Origin: Carposina sasakii
Lineage: Eukaryota; Arthropoda; Insecta; Lepidoptera; Carposinidae
Direction: 5' to 3'
Length of the DNA: 64,000 bases
NCBI GenBank assembly: GCA_014607495.2
Contig: CP053154.1
Coordinates: 8,680,001-8,744,000, forward strand
Shown here: piece after piece, positions 1 to 13,100 of the stretch
How positions within the stretch are numbered: position 1 is the stretch's first letter
How the letters are laid out: the number at the start of each line of letters is the position of its first letter
Notes under the pieces: generated by a model
Database searches by the model: none
The model's input: the letters and a program-made list of their open reading frames with translations, nothing else
Told to the model about the DNA's origin: nothing
Program-made: the position numbers and the translations under genes

Positions 1-490
1 TGTTAATCCACGTGGCGAACAAACAAAAATTCTTAGTTTAGATGGCACGACGCGAAGTTCAACGTTAGCATACAAAGGGCCGACTAGGCGCGGCAACTAC
101 TATTTTTTTATAGGATTCGATCGTCTCGCGGCGGCTGGTGTGCGTGAGTGCGCGCGCGCATGTCTCGTGTACGCACGCACACACGCACGCGGGGCCCTCT
201 TTGCTGCAATTCGTCGGCTAGCCCCGCGCGCTTCCTCCGCCCGCACGCAATTGCATGCACTCTGTGCGGCGCGCTGTGCGTAAAAAGCGCACGCAGCGCG
301 GGGCGTGGGGGACGGGGTCGGCTGCAGCCAGCCACTGCCGGCAGTCAGCGCCGAACGCCCGCGAGAGCAACCGCCCCCATAGCCGGGTGCAAGCGAACCA
401 CCCTGTGCTACGAACTGTTACAGTGACAGTGTGTTTCATCTATGAGTTTTGGAAAACATTTCTCCGAACTGGATATTATTTTTTAAAGGT
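1..490 (+). promoter_or_regulatory. GC-rich promoter region and non-coding first exon of the BTB-Psq gene
   Basis: Positions about 120-420 are much richer in G, C and CpG than the rest of the window, as expected for a promoter-proximal region. A good splice donor (AAAG followed by GTGAGT) lies at 490/491, and the matching acceptor is at 1352/1353, 17 bases before the start codon of the BTB gene. I infer a non-coding 5' exon ending at 490. The transcription start is not visible, and the short open frames on both strands here are GC-driven shadows. Confidence 0.55.
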
Positions 491-1352
491 GAGTTAAGTT
501 TTTTATTCATGTTCGTAGACGTGCTACGAATTCGTAGTACTTGAATTAGGTATCCTATCACTATATTGAAAAAAAAAACATTATGTTTTTATTATTGTAA
601 ACTTTGTTAGGTTCCAATAAGATCGAAGTTCCGCAAGTTTGCATGATTCCGGATTTACGGGCAAGTTATCAGGAGGGTCGGCGAGTTGTTTTCACCGGTC
701 CCCTACTTCGTTTTACCTGCCGAATAAAAGGTAAAAAGTCAATTTGGCAGTAAGGAAGGGCTAGCTGTGTAGGGCTCTGGTGATATGTAAATGTGTAGGG
801 CGGTGCAGTTGAGTTTCGACGTCGGTACGCGTCGTACGTCCAGCGATCGCGAAACACGCACAAAGCGCACGTTTGTTTTGGATCGCGATTCGTGACTGTT
901 GTCTCAAATATTGTGTCACAGCGATGTATCCTGGCTCTACGTGCGACGATGTGATGTCGCTGATGCCAGGTATTGCGAACAGTCTGTGTTATTATTTTCT
1001 ATTTTTTTCTTGTCTCTACATTTTTTATGCAATGGTTTCTGTCGCGAAAATTTATATAAAAAAGTTTTTGTTGTTTTACAATTATTTATTATTTTTCATG
1101 TTCAATACTAATTTATTGCTGCAATTATGTCCATTAATTAATTATATAAATACTATTTTATAACTTTTCATTTAAGTATATAAGTACATTATACTTCTTG
1201 TGTGGGTACATACTACCTACAATTTAAAAGTTTTCTTAACATTCGAAATTCGAACGAAATTATTTACTTCAAATTAAATTTTCAATTAAACCTGTATAGA
1301 AATATAGAGCTCATTTTACATTATTTTAACGTTATCTTATTTTTGTCTACAG
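491..1352 (+). other. 5' UTR intron of the BTB-Psq gene
   Basis: AT-rich stretch from the GTGAGT donor to a pyrimidine-rich acceptor ending CTACAG. I see no gene in it. An open frame running from 1202 into the BTB exon crosses this acceptor; its first 56 codons lie mostly inside the intron and look non-coding in composition. Confidence 0.5.
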
Positions 1353-1369
1353 AAGCTCAATTAAGAAAA

Positions 1370-2866
1370 ATGGGGAGCAGCGAAGGCCAACAAACCTTCT
1401 GCTTGAAGTGGAACCACCACAAAACCAACCTGGTGGAAATCCTGGAAGCCCTCATCAAGGTAGAGACATATGTAGACTGCACACTGGTGGTCGACGAGCA
1501 GGTGACATTTAAAGCTCACCGGGTGGTGCTCGCTGCGAACTCACCCTACTTCCAGTCCATACTAGCCGATGTGCCTATGGACCACTGCAGCATTCTGTTT
1601 CCTGGAGTCAAAGACTTCGAGATGCGCGCCCTTCTGGAGTACATGTACACGGGTGAGGTAAACGTGACTCAAGCGCACATTCCGCGTATAATGAAGGTAG
1701 CTGAGCAGCTGGAAGTCAAGGGGCTGTTCGACATGACGGAGCTGCGTCGGCCGGGCAGTAACGAGCGCACGCCGGGCACGTCGCCGCCGCGGGTCGTGCC
1801 TGCCGCGCCGTCCAGCGTATCACCGCCCGCGCCCGCGCCGCCGCCGCGCTGGCCGCCGCCCCCCACCTTACCTGCCCTCTCCGCCGCCTACGAAACCGCC
1901 GACATGAACCCTCTGAAAAGGAAGAAGCTCTCCAGCATGCTCGCCACTCGCGACACACCTATCCTAAGGAACGTACTCGCACAGGCCACACCTATCGACT
2001 CTTCGCAACCCATTTCTCTTGTATGCCATCCCATTAGTCAACAAGCACCCCCGCGTCTGCATTCCAATGGGTCCGCCCACGAGTCCGATCGACCTTTGAG
2101 TCCGCAGCGTCATTTCGACTATCGTCCACGAAGATTATCCTCCCGGGCGTCCTCGCCTCACTACAATAGGTCCGATCGCTCCGAAGATGCTCATTCTCCG
2201 TACACGGAACGCTCTTTTGACGACGACAGTAATCTTAGAAATTTCCACCCCTCACCCCCGCCGCCGAATTTCCAACAAGACGTTCGTTCAGGTCTTGCGC
2301 CATATGTTCCTCCTCAACAGAAACCCGAGTGGAAAAGATATAAACAATATACACGATCTGATATTATGTCAGCCATTGAATGTGTAAGAAATGGAATGAG
2401 CGCTTTGCAAGCATCGCGCAAGTATGGCGTCCCATCGCGTACGCTGTATGACAAAGTTAAGAAATTAGGCATTACAACAAGCCGGCCGATGAGTCGTGGA
2501 GTTAAAAGAGAGTCAAATGGGGCTGCATTCCCATACGGCTTGAGTGGAACAGGTGGAAACGACCACGAACCTCCACCGACAACTCCACTTCTTGACCCTT
2601 CGTTCTTGCAGCAGGCATTAGAAGGAGCAACTAGAGATGGAGGACGAGAAGCACTGCATGCCATGGCTCTAGCTGCAGCAGCACACGCCGCAATGGTCCC
2701 ACGGACGCCACCACGATCGGCACCGGAGTCCCCGCGCACCCCACCCCCTGACGATGATCATGTTGAAGACCTTTCAGTTTCGCGACGTCGTGATCCAGAA
2801 CCTCCGTCCGGTGTGATCATGCCACCGCGGAACTTTGCTCTAGATTGCAGTAGTGATCGGGATTGA
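1370..2866 (+). CDS. BTB/POZ and Pipsqueak-HTH transcription factor (ribbon/bric-a-brac group)
   Basis: A 498-residue nuclear protein predicted to bind DNA and to dimerise or recruit partners. Residues about 8-122 form a BTB/POZ domain (starts QQTFCLKWNHHKTNL, includes FKAHRVVLAANSPYF and ends near GLFDM). Residues about 180-240 are a proline-rich linker. Residues about 320-367 form a Pipsqueak helix-turn-helix (IECVRNGMSALQASRKYGVP...TLYDKVKKLGI). The tail is rich in proline and alanine and carries EDLSVS near residue 466. I chose the ATG at 1370 because it follows a clear 3' splice site; the frame is open further upstream only inside the intron. The whole coding region is one exon. Family knowledge: insect BTB-Psq proteins (ribbon, bric-a-brac, pipsqueak, BTB-VII) are developmental regulators. 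The single Psq motif suggests ribbon-like, but I cannot assign orthology by eye. Confidence 0.9.
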   Translation: MGSSEGQQTFCLKWNHHKTNLVEILEALIKVETYVDCTLVVDEQVTFKAHRVVLAANSPYFQSILADVPMDHCSILFPGVKDFEMRALLEYMYTGEVNVTQAHIPRIMKVAEQLEVKGLFDMTELRRPGSNERTPGTSPPRVVPAAPSSVSPPAPAPPPRWPPPPTLPALSAAYETADMNPLKRKKLSSMLATRDTPILRNVLAQATPIDSSQPISLVCHPISQQAPPRLHSNGSAHESDRPLSPQRHFDYRPRRLSSRASSPHYNRSDRSEDAHSPYTERSFDDDSNLRNFHPSPPPPNFQQDVRSGLAPYVPPQQKPEWKRYKQYTRSDIMSAIECVRNGMSALQASRKYGVPSRTLYDKVKKLGITTSRPMSRGVKRESNGAAFPYGLSGTGGNDHEPPPTTPLLDPSFLQQALEGATRDGGREALHAMALAAAAHAAMVPRTPPRSAPESPRTPPPDDDHVEDLSVSRRRDPEPPSGVIMPPRNFALDCSSDRD

Positions 2867-4470
2867 GCGGCTCATCTAACGCTCAAGGACGCAAATATTC
2901 TAAAAGACTGACTTAGGCGTACAAAGTTAGATTTAAGATACCTACTTATCACTTATCAGTAGGTTACTGGTAGGTCGCGCCGCTGACCTAGCGCTCCGGC
3001 CGGGCGACTGCAATGGGCCCCGCGGCCATTTAATTCTACCTCTTCTTTTTATTTATTTCCAAGCACCGCTGAAACTAATAACGAAATCAAATTTCCGTTA
3101 TTCTGTAGGTAGTGTACTTTGTGATTCTATGTTTTGTTTATCTTCTTCATGATTTTTTTTGTTTTATAAACTTTACGTCTTTGTTAATGGATTAGCAAGA
3201 TAGGTTAGCTTTAATTAGTAGTTAGTGTTTAAGTAGGAACAGGTTATGAGCAGGGCCGAAGGGAGGCCGTAAAGGCAGAGCGCTGGCCACGCCGCGCCTC
3301 AGGCAGGTCCGCCTAGACGAGTTATTGTGCAATTTGTTGTCCGCGACTGTGATGTTTATAGACTGAAACGCCGCCACTACCTCACGCTCGCTACAGCTCA
3401 ATCTAGTCTGCAGCGCCGCATGCTTTTACCAGCCGGACACCGTTCAAGTCGATTACAGCCTACAATTGGGAAAGTCCATGCGGCGTGCGACTCTTTTCAG
3501 GTCATTGCGAAGAGCGACGCATCTTACCTTTAATTCCTTAGTTTACGGGTTAACATTACATATTAATTGTTTGTCGATTGCCATAATGTTCATTGTTGTT
3601 ATGGTACCTAGTTGTTCTCACTAATCTGTGTGTTGCGTTTTACCTAGCCACGGCCGTTCTAACTAGAATTACTTAACTCAGAAACATTTGTAAGAATGCT
3701 CAATGTACATTGATTAATTAGGTTTGGATTACTGAAAATAGTAATTATAATATCATCGCGGTATGTAGTGCATCACTAAGCATGTAGTTTGAATATATAA
3801 ATGTATTTTAATACGAGTGTCATATTTTAAGAACAGTATGTATAACGATTTATAGATTTAAAAGTGTAGATTGGTCAGAAGTAAATTCTAGGTATCTGTT
3901 ACTAGGCATTTTATCGTTTGCGCGTAATCAATATTGGGAATTAATTTTATCAAAGTTAATTTTATGAAAAAACTAAGTTTAAATGAACTTATAATTTAGT
4001 ACTCGAAGACTGATTTGTTACTTTAGTCTAGTTTGAAAATGCCATAGAGACAATTACATACGTACATGTTAAGCTTATAGATTGATTCACATATGAAGAG
4101 TTTGTAGCGGCTACACTTGTGTATGTCAGTTTGTTTTACCTCCATGTCCTTAGAGATAAAGGGTGTTTTAGGGCAAAGTGTGGTAGCTTTTGAAGTCTCA
4201 CGGTGTTGTGCCTTTATTGTAAAAAAGTTTGTAATATGTTAGGACATTCCAATTAGTACCTACACTATGTGTTCATTTAGTTTACGAATTGTGCGGTGGT
4301 ATCTGACCTTTACGTTGTTTAAATATTACTGTAACATTTTTTGGAGACGAGTGATTTTTCATTGGTCGCAGGGATTAACATTTCTGCGAGGGTCTCATTC
4401 TCTTCATAGAAACAGATGGTTTTGTTTACAAAATGGTGTAAAGCTTTTAATAATAAATAAAGTTTGATAC
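2867..4470 (+). other. 3' UTR of the BTB-Psq gene
   Basis: Long AT-rich region after the stop with no convincing gene. A clustered poly(A) signal (AATAAA at 4452, overlapping AATAAAG) is the best candidate 3' end; another AATAAA lies at about 4864. Short open frames at 3327 and 4267 show no recognisable domain. Confidence 0.5.
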
Positions 4471-5520
4471 ATACTTACCTATTTACTACATTAACTTTGT
4501 TTCTGTGTAGAGACAGTAGATTCCTATTGGACTTCTAGTATACATTGAGAAATCACTTGAACTTAAGTATAAGTTTAATTATTCTATTTTCTTATTAAAC
4601 GAAAGTCACTTGGGCTCAGACTCACTCACACATTACCTCAGTTAGGTATGTTTAAATCAGATGTTATCAGTTGTAATTATTAATAATCAACCACTTTTGT
4701 GCCTATAGATATTTATATTATTAGATATTTAGTATGATTATAATTGTTATGCACTAGAGTTCATCTTATGTAGGTACCTACCTACATTAGGTACTTCATA
4801 TATGTAGTTGACTATGTATTTATGTATTCATTTAGTAAATTGGACATGTTTGTTCATTACGTAAATAAAATATTATAGTAACTATATTTACAAATAATAT
4901 TATGTTATAAATATAAATTAAACGTTTAATATGATAAAAATTGTGTTTATTTAGCCCTAGACCAGCCCAAGTAGCATTACCTGAGAAACACTATATGATA
5001 AACCGATTTATCGATATTTAGCCTGTCAAAATACGATAAATATCAGATAAATATAGCCGCCATGTTGAATTTTGTACAGAGATCTTAATAGTGATGATAC
5101 GATATCGTACGATTCGTGGTCATGCTAGGGGGGCAGTTCACACTTGCTCCCTAATTTACTTGGAGCTTCTCTTTAGCGATATCAAAATTCTAGATGCAAG
5201 ATCATGGATTCAAATGTAGAGGTTAGAGGTAGTCTATAGTTATAGATCCAGGATATTGCGCGTGCGACGCCGTGCCGTAGCGTGCTACGAGCTGTGGCTA
5301 CGAGCTATGCGCTTACTACGTGCATACCTAAAGCCTACATAATAATGTTCTGTAAAATTATGTTCAAGCAAAATTATAATAATCTCTATGTGTACTTAAC
5401 TGAAAATAGGTATAGTTATTTAAAAAAAAGTGATTAAGTCAAAAGATACGGACGGATATTAGAGTCAGTTTCATAAATTAACTACTGTGCCTGATTTCGG
5501 AAATAATATATTTTGTATGC
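4471..5520. other. Intergenic AT-rich DNA
   Basis: No gene is seen. A TATCGATA octamer at about 5008 matches the DREF-type promoter element known from flies, but no convincing first exon follows it. Around 5265-5320 there is a small GC-rich patch with repeated GCTACGAGCT-like words. Confidence 0.3.
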
Positions 5521-5544
5521 AGTAACAACGATAATGTCGTCATA

Positions 5545-5811
5545 GTGATTTCACGTACACACGGTTGTGTTCTTAGAATGTGGCAGCCAGAACTATTGAA
5601 TCATAAAGGAGATCCCACAGCTACGCTTACTATAGAAGGGACAGATGTAAATGGTTGTGACAAGTTGCTAGCTTATAGCTTGAAAGAATGCCCGAGTTCC
5701 TTAATTGACTCTTACAACATGTACAATCAGACAGTTTTATTGTATATTTCTGAGGTTTACGTATGTGTTCAAGTGCAACTCGTAGAATACAAAGAACTTA
5801 AGATGAAATAA
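5545..5811 (+). CDS. Unrecognised short ORF, possible terminal exon
   Basis: An 88-codon frame (first codon read as GTG; the frame is open slightly further up to a possible acceptor ending ATGCAG at about 5521). It is followed within 70 bases by AATAAAATAAATAAA-type poly(A) signals, so it could be the last exon of an otherwise unseen gene. The product has an even residue mix, with no domain, signal peptide or clear membrane segment that I recognise. It sits between the BTB-Psq gene and SREBP on the same strand. It may equally be an old repeat fragment. Confidence 0.25.
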   Translation: MISRTHGCVLRMWQPELLNHKGDPTATLTIEGTDVNGCDKLLAYSLKECPSSLIDSYNMYNQTVLLYISEVYVCVQVQLVEYKELKMK

Positions 5812-6188
5812 ATGAATATGGCTGTTTAGAGACCATCTTTCTATCACCTTCATTTCCATAGAAAAAAATAAAATAAATAAAGCTACGTTTTTTACAAACA
5901 ATATACTGTGACGAAGTATTGCGTTCTCTTTTAGTCTATTACAGTGATCAATTTCGCTATCCTGCTGTCATTGTCTATAGTATCGAAAAAAACATTGCTT
6001 ATTACGTCACATCGCGCCACACAATTTTAGACATTCCTATTGGTTAAAAATATCATCAGATGTCAAACGCCAAAAACGTAAACAAATGCGTACATACATG
6101 AGTTTTGTTTTTGTGAAAAATTGTATTTTTAATACTATTTAACTAGTGTTAAGTAAAATTATAGGTTAAGTCGGATAAAGAATAAGAA

Positions 6189-7134
6189 ATGGATGACCCT
6201 TTTATTAATTCAGACGTTTTCAATGTACAGGACATAGCTGAAATAGAAGGTAACGATAGTTACATGATAGTTACCTAATTTTACATCATTTTTATATTAA
6301 TTATTAAAGAAGGACCTTCTTCTTTCAAGAAGTATATTTAACTTTAAGTACTAATATTTTCATTAAAATACTTTAGAAGGTTACTTAGAATTTAAGAGTT
6401 TTGACACCTTATTTTGTATCTGCCTCATAGTCAATGAAATAACATTAAACTGTGTTTTGCAATGTAATAAAATATACTTACACTGTTATTCCACATCGTT
6501 TCAGACTTCTTTAGTGGGTGTGATGGAGATTTCATGAAAAAGTTGGAAGAGGAGTTAGCATTTGTGGACAATGATGATTCTGATGCAAAGATTAAGTTAG
6601 AAGGCCAAGTTCACGAAAGCCAGACAACCCCATACTACTCTAGTGGTAATCCACTAGTGTCCCAATATACCCATGTGGCCAAAAATCCTCAAGTATCACC
6701 ACAACCTAAAAGTAGTCCAGTACAAGGTGTTTATGGAAGGGAGGAGGGCTACAATTTGCGAGTAAAAAATGAGAATGCACCGCTTCCTGACGTTATACAG
6801 CATGGACAAGCGAGACTTCAGCCCCAGCCCCAGCCCCAGCTGGCACCGACACCCATGTTAGTCCAACAAGTTGTTCAAAGTCCGATGTATGTAAATTTGG
6901 CACCAGGAAGTCTGCAACCAATAAGTGACCGACAAGGGTCCCTCGTAAAACTAGAACCAACACCGGTGAACAAAAAACAGCAGTCTGGTCAACCAATATT
7001 AATACAGAATAATTCAAAGGGAGTTACTCCGTTTATCATAAAAAGTGATGCAAACTTCTCTCCAGTTATACTTCAGTCTAATATTATAAACTCAGATTCA
7101 CAAACTCTTATGTATACTAGTGCACCTATTCAAA
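6189..7134 (+). CDS. SREBP: SREBP exons 1-2: acidic activation domain and Ser/Gln/Pro-rich region
   Basis: Exon 1 gives only the first 20 residues plus one base, and exon 2 continues with [10 protein letters not shown]. The acidic and hydrophobic start is typical of an SREBP transactivation segment. The rest of exon 2 is rich in Gln, Pro and Ser, with a short pure PQ dipeptide run near 6820-6840. A separate reading frame on the opposite strand over this run is a shadow. Confidence 0.85.
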
Positions 7135-10100
7135 GTAAGTAATTATATATCATAAAAGTTATTGCCCACAACTTTGTCCGAATAAGGGAGTACATAATAT
7201 ATACTATGTCCTTTTCTCTACTCCCAACCAGGTAATAAACAAAAATACTGACACATTTATAATATTAGTTTCCATAGTGTAGATTGTCATTAATTAGGAA
7301 ACTTAGTTTTGCAACTGAAAATAATGTATGATGCAATTCAATGATTCATTGTGTTAGGTTACATTACAGTGCTACTTATGGTATAATATGCCTATAGTGT
7401 ACAGTCATACTCCTCTCTCTCTGCTTTATTGTGCCAAATTTTTTTGGTAAATTTACTTTTTAGGAGCTCCCAAGTTCCTTAACCATAGTTATACATATTG
7501 GGTCAAATAATTGTTTGTTTTTTTTTTACATCTTTAGTCTCTAGTCAGATTATTAATTAATTTTTGCTTCAAATCACCTTGTTCATAGATGAAGTTGTGA
7601 CTTATCAAAGTATGTAATATTCAAACTAATACCATTTTATATTACAGGTGCACCACAAAACATATTACCAAATACCAAACCAGTAACTGAAAACCGTCCT
7701 ATTCATACATTTTTTGCTAGTAATGGCACTCCTACCCTATTAACTACTGGCATACCTGTAGTATTAGATGGTGACAAGATAGCCCTGAGCCAGGCCCAAC
7801 ATGGTCCACCTAAAGTGAAGGAAGTCAAGAGAAGTGCCCACAATGCTATTGAAAGGAGATACAGGACCAGCATAAATGATAGGATCGTGGAGCTAAAGAA
7901 TATGCTTGTAGGAGAAGAAGCCAAGGTAAAACTGAATTTAGAGATGTTTTTTAATGACCTGGGTAGGTATTGGAAGAAAATTAACATGAAAAGAATTAAT
8001 TTATGAAACTCATTGATATGGATGCATGTATAGTAAAAGTAATGTATATGTTTTATTTAAGTATACAAAATATTCACACAGCTGTCTTCCCAAAATGCCA
8101 GAATACAGCACAATAGAAAGATATTATGCATAAAAAACCTGCAGACAATTTGGAAGTTGGTTAATTGGGTATATGCGTGAACTTTTTATTTTTAGATCCT
8201 ACATAAAAAAATTAAAGGATGCCCTTGGAATGGCATATCTTAGTTTAACAGTTTTGGATTTACAGCGATTAAAAAATATGAGCCGGCAATATGTTTTTGA
8301 AAAGTTCCATTTGTTCAATACTAAAATTTTAATTAAATTAAATTAAAAAAAACTTTGACGTCATAGTACACAACGGTCTCAAATTAGTATGGGAAAAAAT
8401 GCAATCTTATTTTATAAACATAATATAACATTTTTGTGTATATTTGTCAATAAAAATTGTTTATTAATAGGTACAGATATTAATAAGGTATTTATTAAAT
8501 CCATGAAGAAGATATAAAAGAGGAGGTGGGACTATTAACTGAGTCGTGTGGCAATTGTGAGGTCATGACGTCATGATAGCGGCGGAGCTTCAGCGCTAGT
8601 GTAACGCAGTAGCTGTAACCATACGCTTGTGCTCCGAAATGTAACCATATTAAAATTACAAAAACACTAGCTCTTTTACCAGGGTACTTTTTTTTACTAA
8701 AACATAGTATAATATTGCCATCTAGTGATGAGTAATTGCACTAGTAAAATAATCTTGAACCATATTGATAATGAGCAAGTGGTTTGACTAGTCAGTACAA
8801 GGTGGTCTCTATGTAAATGGGCAGGGCTACAGTGTTCAATGCTCCCCTCGTTCCATACTTCAGCCCAGCTCCGTGGCACACTATTTTTGTATGAAAATAT
8901 ACTTAGCCGCTACTCCTCTTTCATTTCTTCTCCATAATTAAATCAATGAGATAGTTCAAAATATGGGTAAAATTGTTTTATGTTAAACTCCTTTTATGTT
9001 AGCATTTTTTTTCTTTAAATTTTTTAAACCTTTAAACAGCTGTAACTTTGGTATTTATTAACTGATTGATGTTATTTTTGCATTATTTGGTTTGTATTTG
9101 TAACTAGTGGACGCCCGCGACTCGTCCGCGTGGACTACAGAAAAAACATAATGTCGAAATTATCCGGTATAAAAACATTTTCCCGGGATAAAAAGTAGCC
9201 TATATGTTAAGTGGGACCTGTCACAATATATTCCTGAAAACTACATCGAAATCGGTCCAGCCGTTTCTGAGATTAGCGTGCACAAACAGATCTGTTACAA
9301 TTTTATTATATGTAAGTAACATATCTTTCGAATATAATATAAAAAATCTGTTTTTAAGTCAGACGCATATTCCCTATTAGGTATTGTCATAAGGCATATT
9401 ATGGTGTACACTACTTTATGTGGATTCTGTACATTTGTTATTATACTTATTATTTTCAGTTAAACAAATCAGCCATACTAAGAAAAACAATTGACTACAT
9501 AAAGTACCTACAGAATCAGAATGCCAGGCTGAAGCAAGAGAATATGAGCTTAAAACTGGCTTGTCAGAAGTCAGGTGTAACTGTCAAGGAACCGGTGTTT
9601 GATGGAGGTTACACTCCACCACACAGTGATATATCATCACCGTACCACTCTCCACAAGGCATGGACAGTGATTCTCCTTCGTCACCAGAGTTTAAGGTTA
9701 GTAGTTAGTACTTTTGTGTTTTATCATATATTGCAATATAAAAGAACCTTCTATGGCATTGAGTTGATAAATGCTTCAACTCAATGCTAAAGTCATGATT
9801 AATTTGTTTTCTATCTATACTAATATTATAAAGCAAAGGAGTTTGTTTGTTTGGTTGAACATGCTAATCTCAGGAACTACTGTTCCAATTAGAAAAAATA
9901 CTTCAGTGTTAGATAGCCCATTTACTGGGGAAGGTTGGCTATATATGACCCGCCCCTGCTTCGCACGAGTGTAATGCTCTCACGCGGACGATGTCGTGGG
10001 CGGCCGCTAGTCAATATCTACGTATGTTTTAACTCTAGCAAGAATATACCTGCGTGGTGACGGCAGAGTAGAGTTTGTACCACCCCATGCCTGCCCCTGG

Positions 10101-13100
10101 GTATCGTACGATTAAGGGTTTCCGGGAGGCGGGCAGCAGCGCCTCCCGTGCTGACAACATAGTCCGAAAATCACGCTGCGGTCACTAACCCGCCTGCCCA
10201 GCATGGTGACTATGGGCAAAACCCCCCTGTGGCAGTAGCCTTGTGGCGTGCCCTGGGGGAGGCCTATGTCCAGTAGTGGACTGCAATAGGCTGAAGACGA
10301 GACGAGATACAAAAAAATAACAGTTCTGTTATATTATCAATATTCATAAAAGTAGTTTTGATTTTGAAATGTATTTCACTTTTCTAATCTAAATTCTTAT
10401 GTTTGTTTTTACAGTCTGATGATAAATATTCCAAACTGGTAATGGGTATGGGCGACCACTCCCGTATAGCTCTCTGTGCCTTCATGGTGGGGTTGATAGC
10501 ATTTAACCCCTTCAGTGCATTCCTGTCCAGTTTTGCTTACGAACCTAGTACTACAGATTACTCCTCTAGAGTGGATCAAAGGAGGATTCTGTCTGATGAT
10601 GACTTCAGTAAGTATAATATCGTAAAGGAAGGTAGTCAGTCTCTTTAGCAAACTCATTTATGCAGCCTTAGTACATCTGCGGCTAGTACTACTAGCATGT
10701 TAATATGTATAATGAAACTCAATTTTGTATCTATATTATAATATATAGCTATGTTCTGATACCTTTATTCCAAATAGTGGACTAGCCCAAAAAGCCTAAT
10801 ATAGTAAGTATACATACAAACTTTAAAACCAAAAAACATATTGCTTTACTAGTGGACGCCCGGGACTCCGTCCGCGTGGACTGCAGAAAAAATAAAATGT
10901 CGATATTATCCGGGATGAAAACATTTTCCCGGGATAAAAAGTAGCCTATATGTTAGTGGGACCTGTCCAAACATATTCCTGAAAACTGCATCGAAATCGG
11001 TTCAGCTGTTTCTGAGATTAACGTGCACAAACATCGATCCGTTACAATTTTATTATATGTATAGATAGATTCATGTTTTTATAACTAAAAAGGATATACT
11101 ATGTGAATTAAAAATAAGAGTTGAGTGCTCAAAAAACATTTTTTTTTTATAATTGCTATAATATCTCAAAAGAAAATGTTTTAATAATGTTTTTCTAATA
11201 ACTTTTTTTTAAAGGAATGATATATGTAACTTCATATTTCAGGTTCAAGTGCTGTATCATGGGGCGCCTGGATGTTTCAAGTATTCTTTATTTATTTGAT
11301 AAATTTTATAATTCTCGGTGGATGTCTGATTAAATTGCTCGTATACGGCGACTCGGTGCCGAAAACTCAGTCAAAAGAAGCTGGCGTTTTCTACAAACAC
11401 AAAAGATTGGCTGAGAATTTATTAAAAAAGGTAAGCTTGTATATCTTAGTGTTACATTCTTCTTCTTCTTCTTCAGCCTATTGCAGTCCAATGCTGGACG
11501 TAGGCCTCCCCCAGGGCACGCCACAAGGCTACTGCCATAGGGGGGTTTTGCCCATTGTCACCACGCTGGGCAGGCGGGTTGGTGACCACAGTCCGATTTT
11601 CGGACTATGTTGTCAGTACTTGAGGCGCTGCTGCCCACCTCCCGGAAACCCTTAATCACCTCGTATGATACCCACGGGCAGGCAGGGGTGGTACAAACTC
11701 TACTCTGCCGGCACCACTCGGCTAGTGTTACATTATAGGTATAAAACTATAAACTTTTCATATAGAGATGCGATGGGGTAACATTGCATATTTTTTACAC
11801 GTCACGTTTACACTTACGTCAACTAGACATATTTGAATACATTTTAAATAACGTCTATCAGATGCACATCTCTTTCTCTCTTTGACAAAATAAGCAAGAC
11901 AGCATGTATGCTAATTCGCAGATAAAATGACATCTAGGATTACGCATTTGGTACAAGTGGGAACGTCAGCAATAACTGTATAGTATTCATAATCATTAAT
12001 CATACTGCTAATATATATGTCGTGGCCATATCGTAGAATTGATCATTTCATGAAATGGTCGAGCATTTCATGAAATGGTCGCATTTCATGAAAAGTTCAA
12101 CTGTCTATTGGCCACATCATGATATGGTTTGGGCAGATCGATGATAAAAATCGTTTCTCGATATGGGCAACTAAACGCCCGATCATTTCATGAAGTGGTC
12201 AAGATTATTGATCATATCGTAAAATTGTTACATGAATCACCGGTAGAGGCGCTGCGCGCGTTTTATTTATGTGTGAAGATGGCGGATTTTTCTTTTTAGG
12301 TTATAAAACAAATTAAAGAGAGTAGGGTGACTATGCAGAAGAAGTTCACGAATAGTGTGTTATATTGTATAATGTATATTAGACTTAATGGTGGTTTATA
12401 ATAATATTGTTAAACAAAAACCTTAGATAGGTTAGATAGGTTAGGTTAGGTTAGACTATGACAAATGACGCACGAGCCGAGCGAGCGGAGCGAGCGGAGC
12501 GAGCATGCCCAGGCAGCGTCCGGCGATGTGCCAGATGCGAATCGCTTTTGTAAAGTCTTTTATGTTTTTAAATATTATATTGTGAAAATATCACATAAAT
12601 AATAGCAAAAAAAATCATACCACCATACCTTATGGTATACTTATATATGGTGTACGGTATATATTATTTATATAAGCTCTTACCACATTCGGATTTTATG
12701 GACACCCTGTTAATACGATTTGGCCAAACGTGGATGACAAAATCGTGAAATGTAGACGATTTAACGATCTGGTCAAATTGAATTGGCCACTTCATGAAAT
12801 GCGACCACTTCATGAAATGCTCGACCATTTCATGAAATGATCAATTTTACAATATGGCCACGACATATATACAATACAGTACAGTACTGCATTGAATATA
12901 ACCTATGCCATAGAGGAATAAGATGTAGACATAGAGTGCTAATGTCATACTAACTGTTTAGATGCACCATTAGACTTTTCTGCCTCACGATTCCAGTCCT
13001 TGACACTTAGATTCTATTAGTATAATGTATAGTAATGTACTACGTTACTAATGTATTGTAACGTGTAGTAATGCAATTTAAGTGTCCAGGACTGAAATTG

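Noticed and set aside
148..497. Overlapping open frames on both strands in the first 500 bases
   Set aside because: They arise from GC-rich composition, show no domain, and overlap a likely promoter and non-coding exon.
1202..1369. N-terminal extension of the BTB-Psq frame upstream of 1370
   Set aside because: It lies mostly inside an intron that ends at 1352, has AT-rich intronic composition, and BTB family proteins begin close to the domain.
7703..7987. Minus-strand 94-codon frame over SREBP exon 3
   Set aside because: Exact shadow of the bHLH exon in another frame.
12420..12460. Telomeric (TTAGG)n repeat or interstitial telomere
   Set aside because: Only about three GGTTAG units, present as part of an element core that recurs at 45422.
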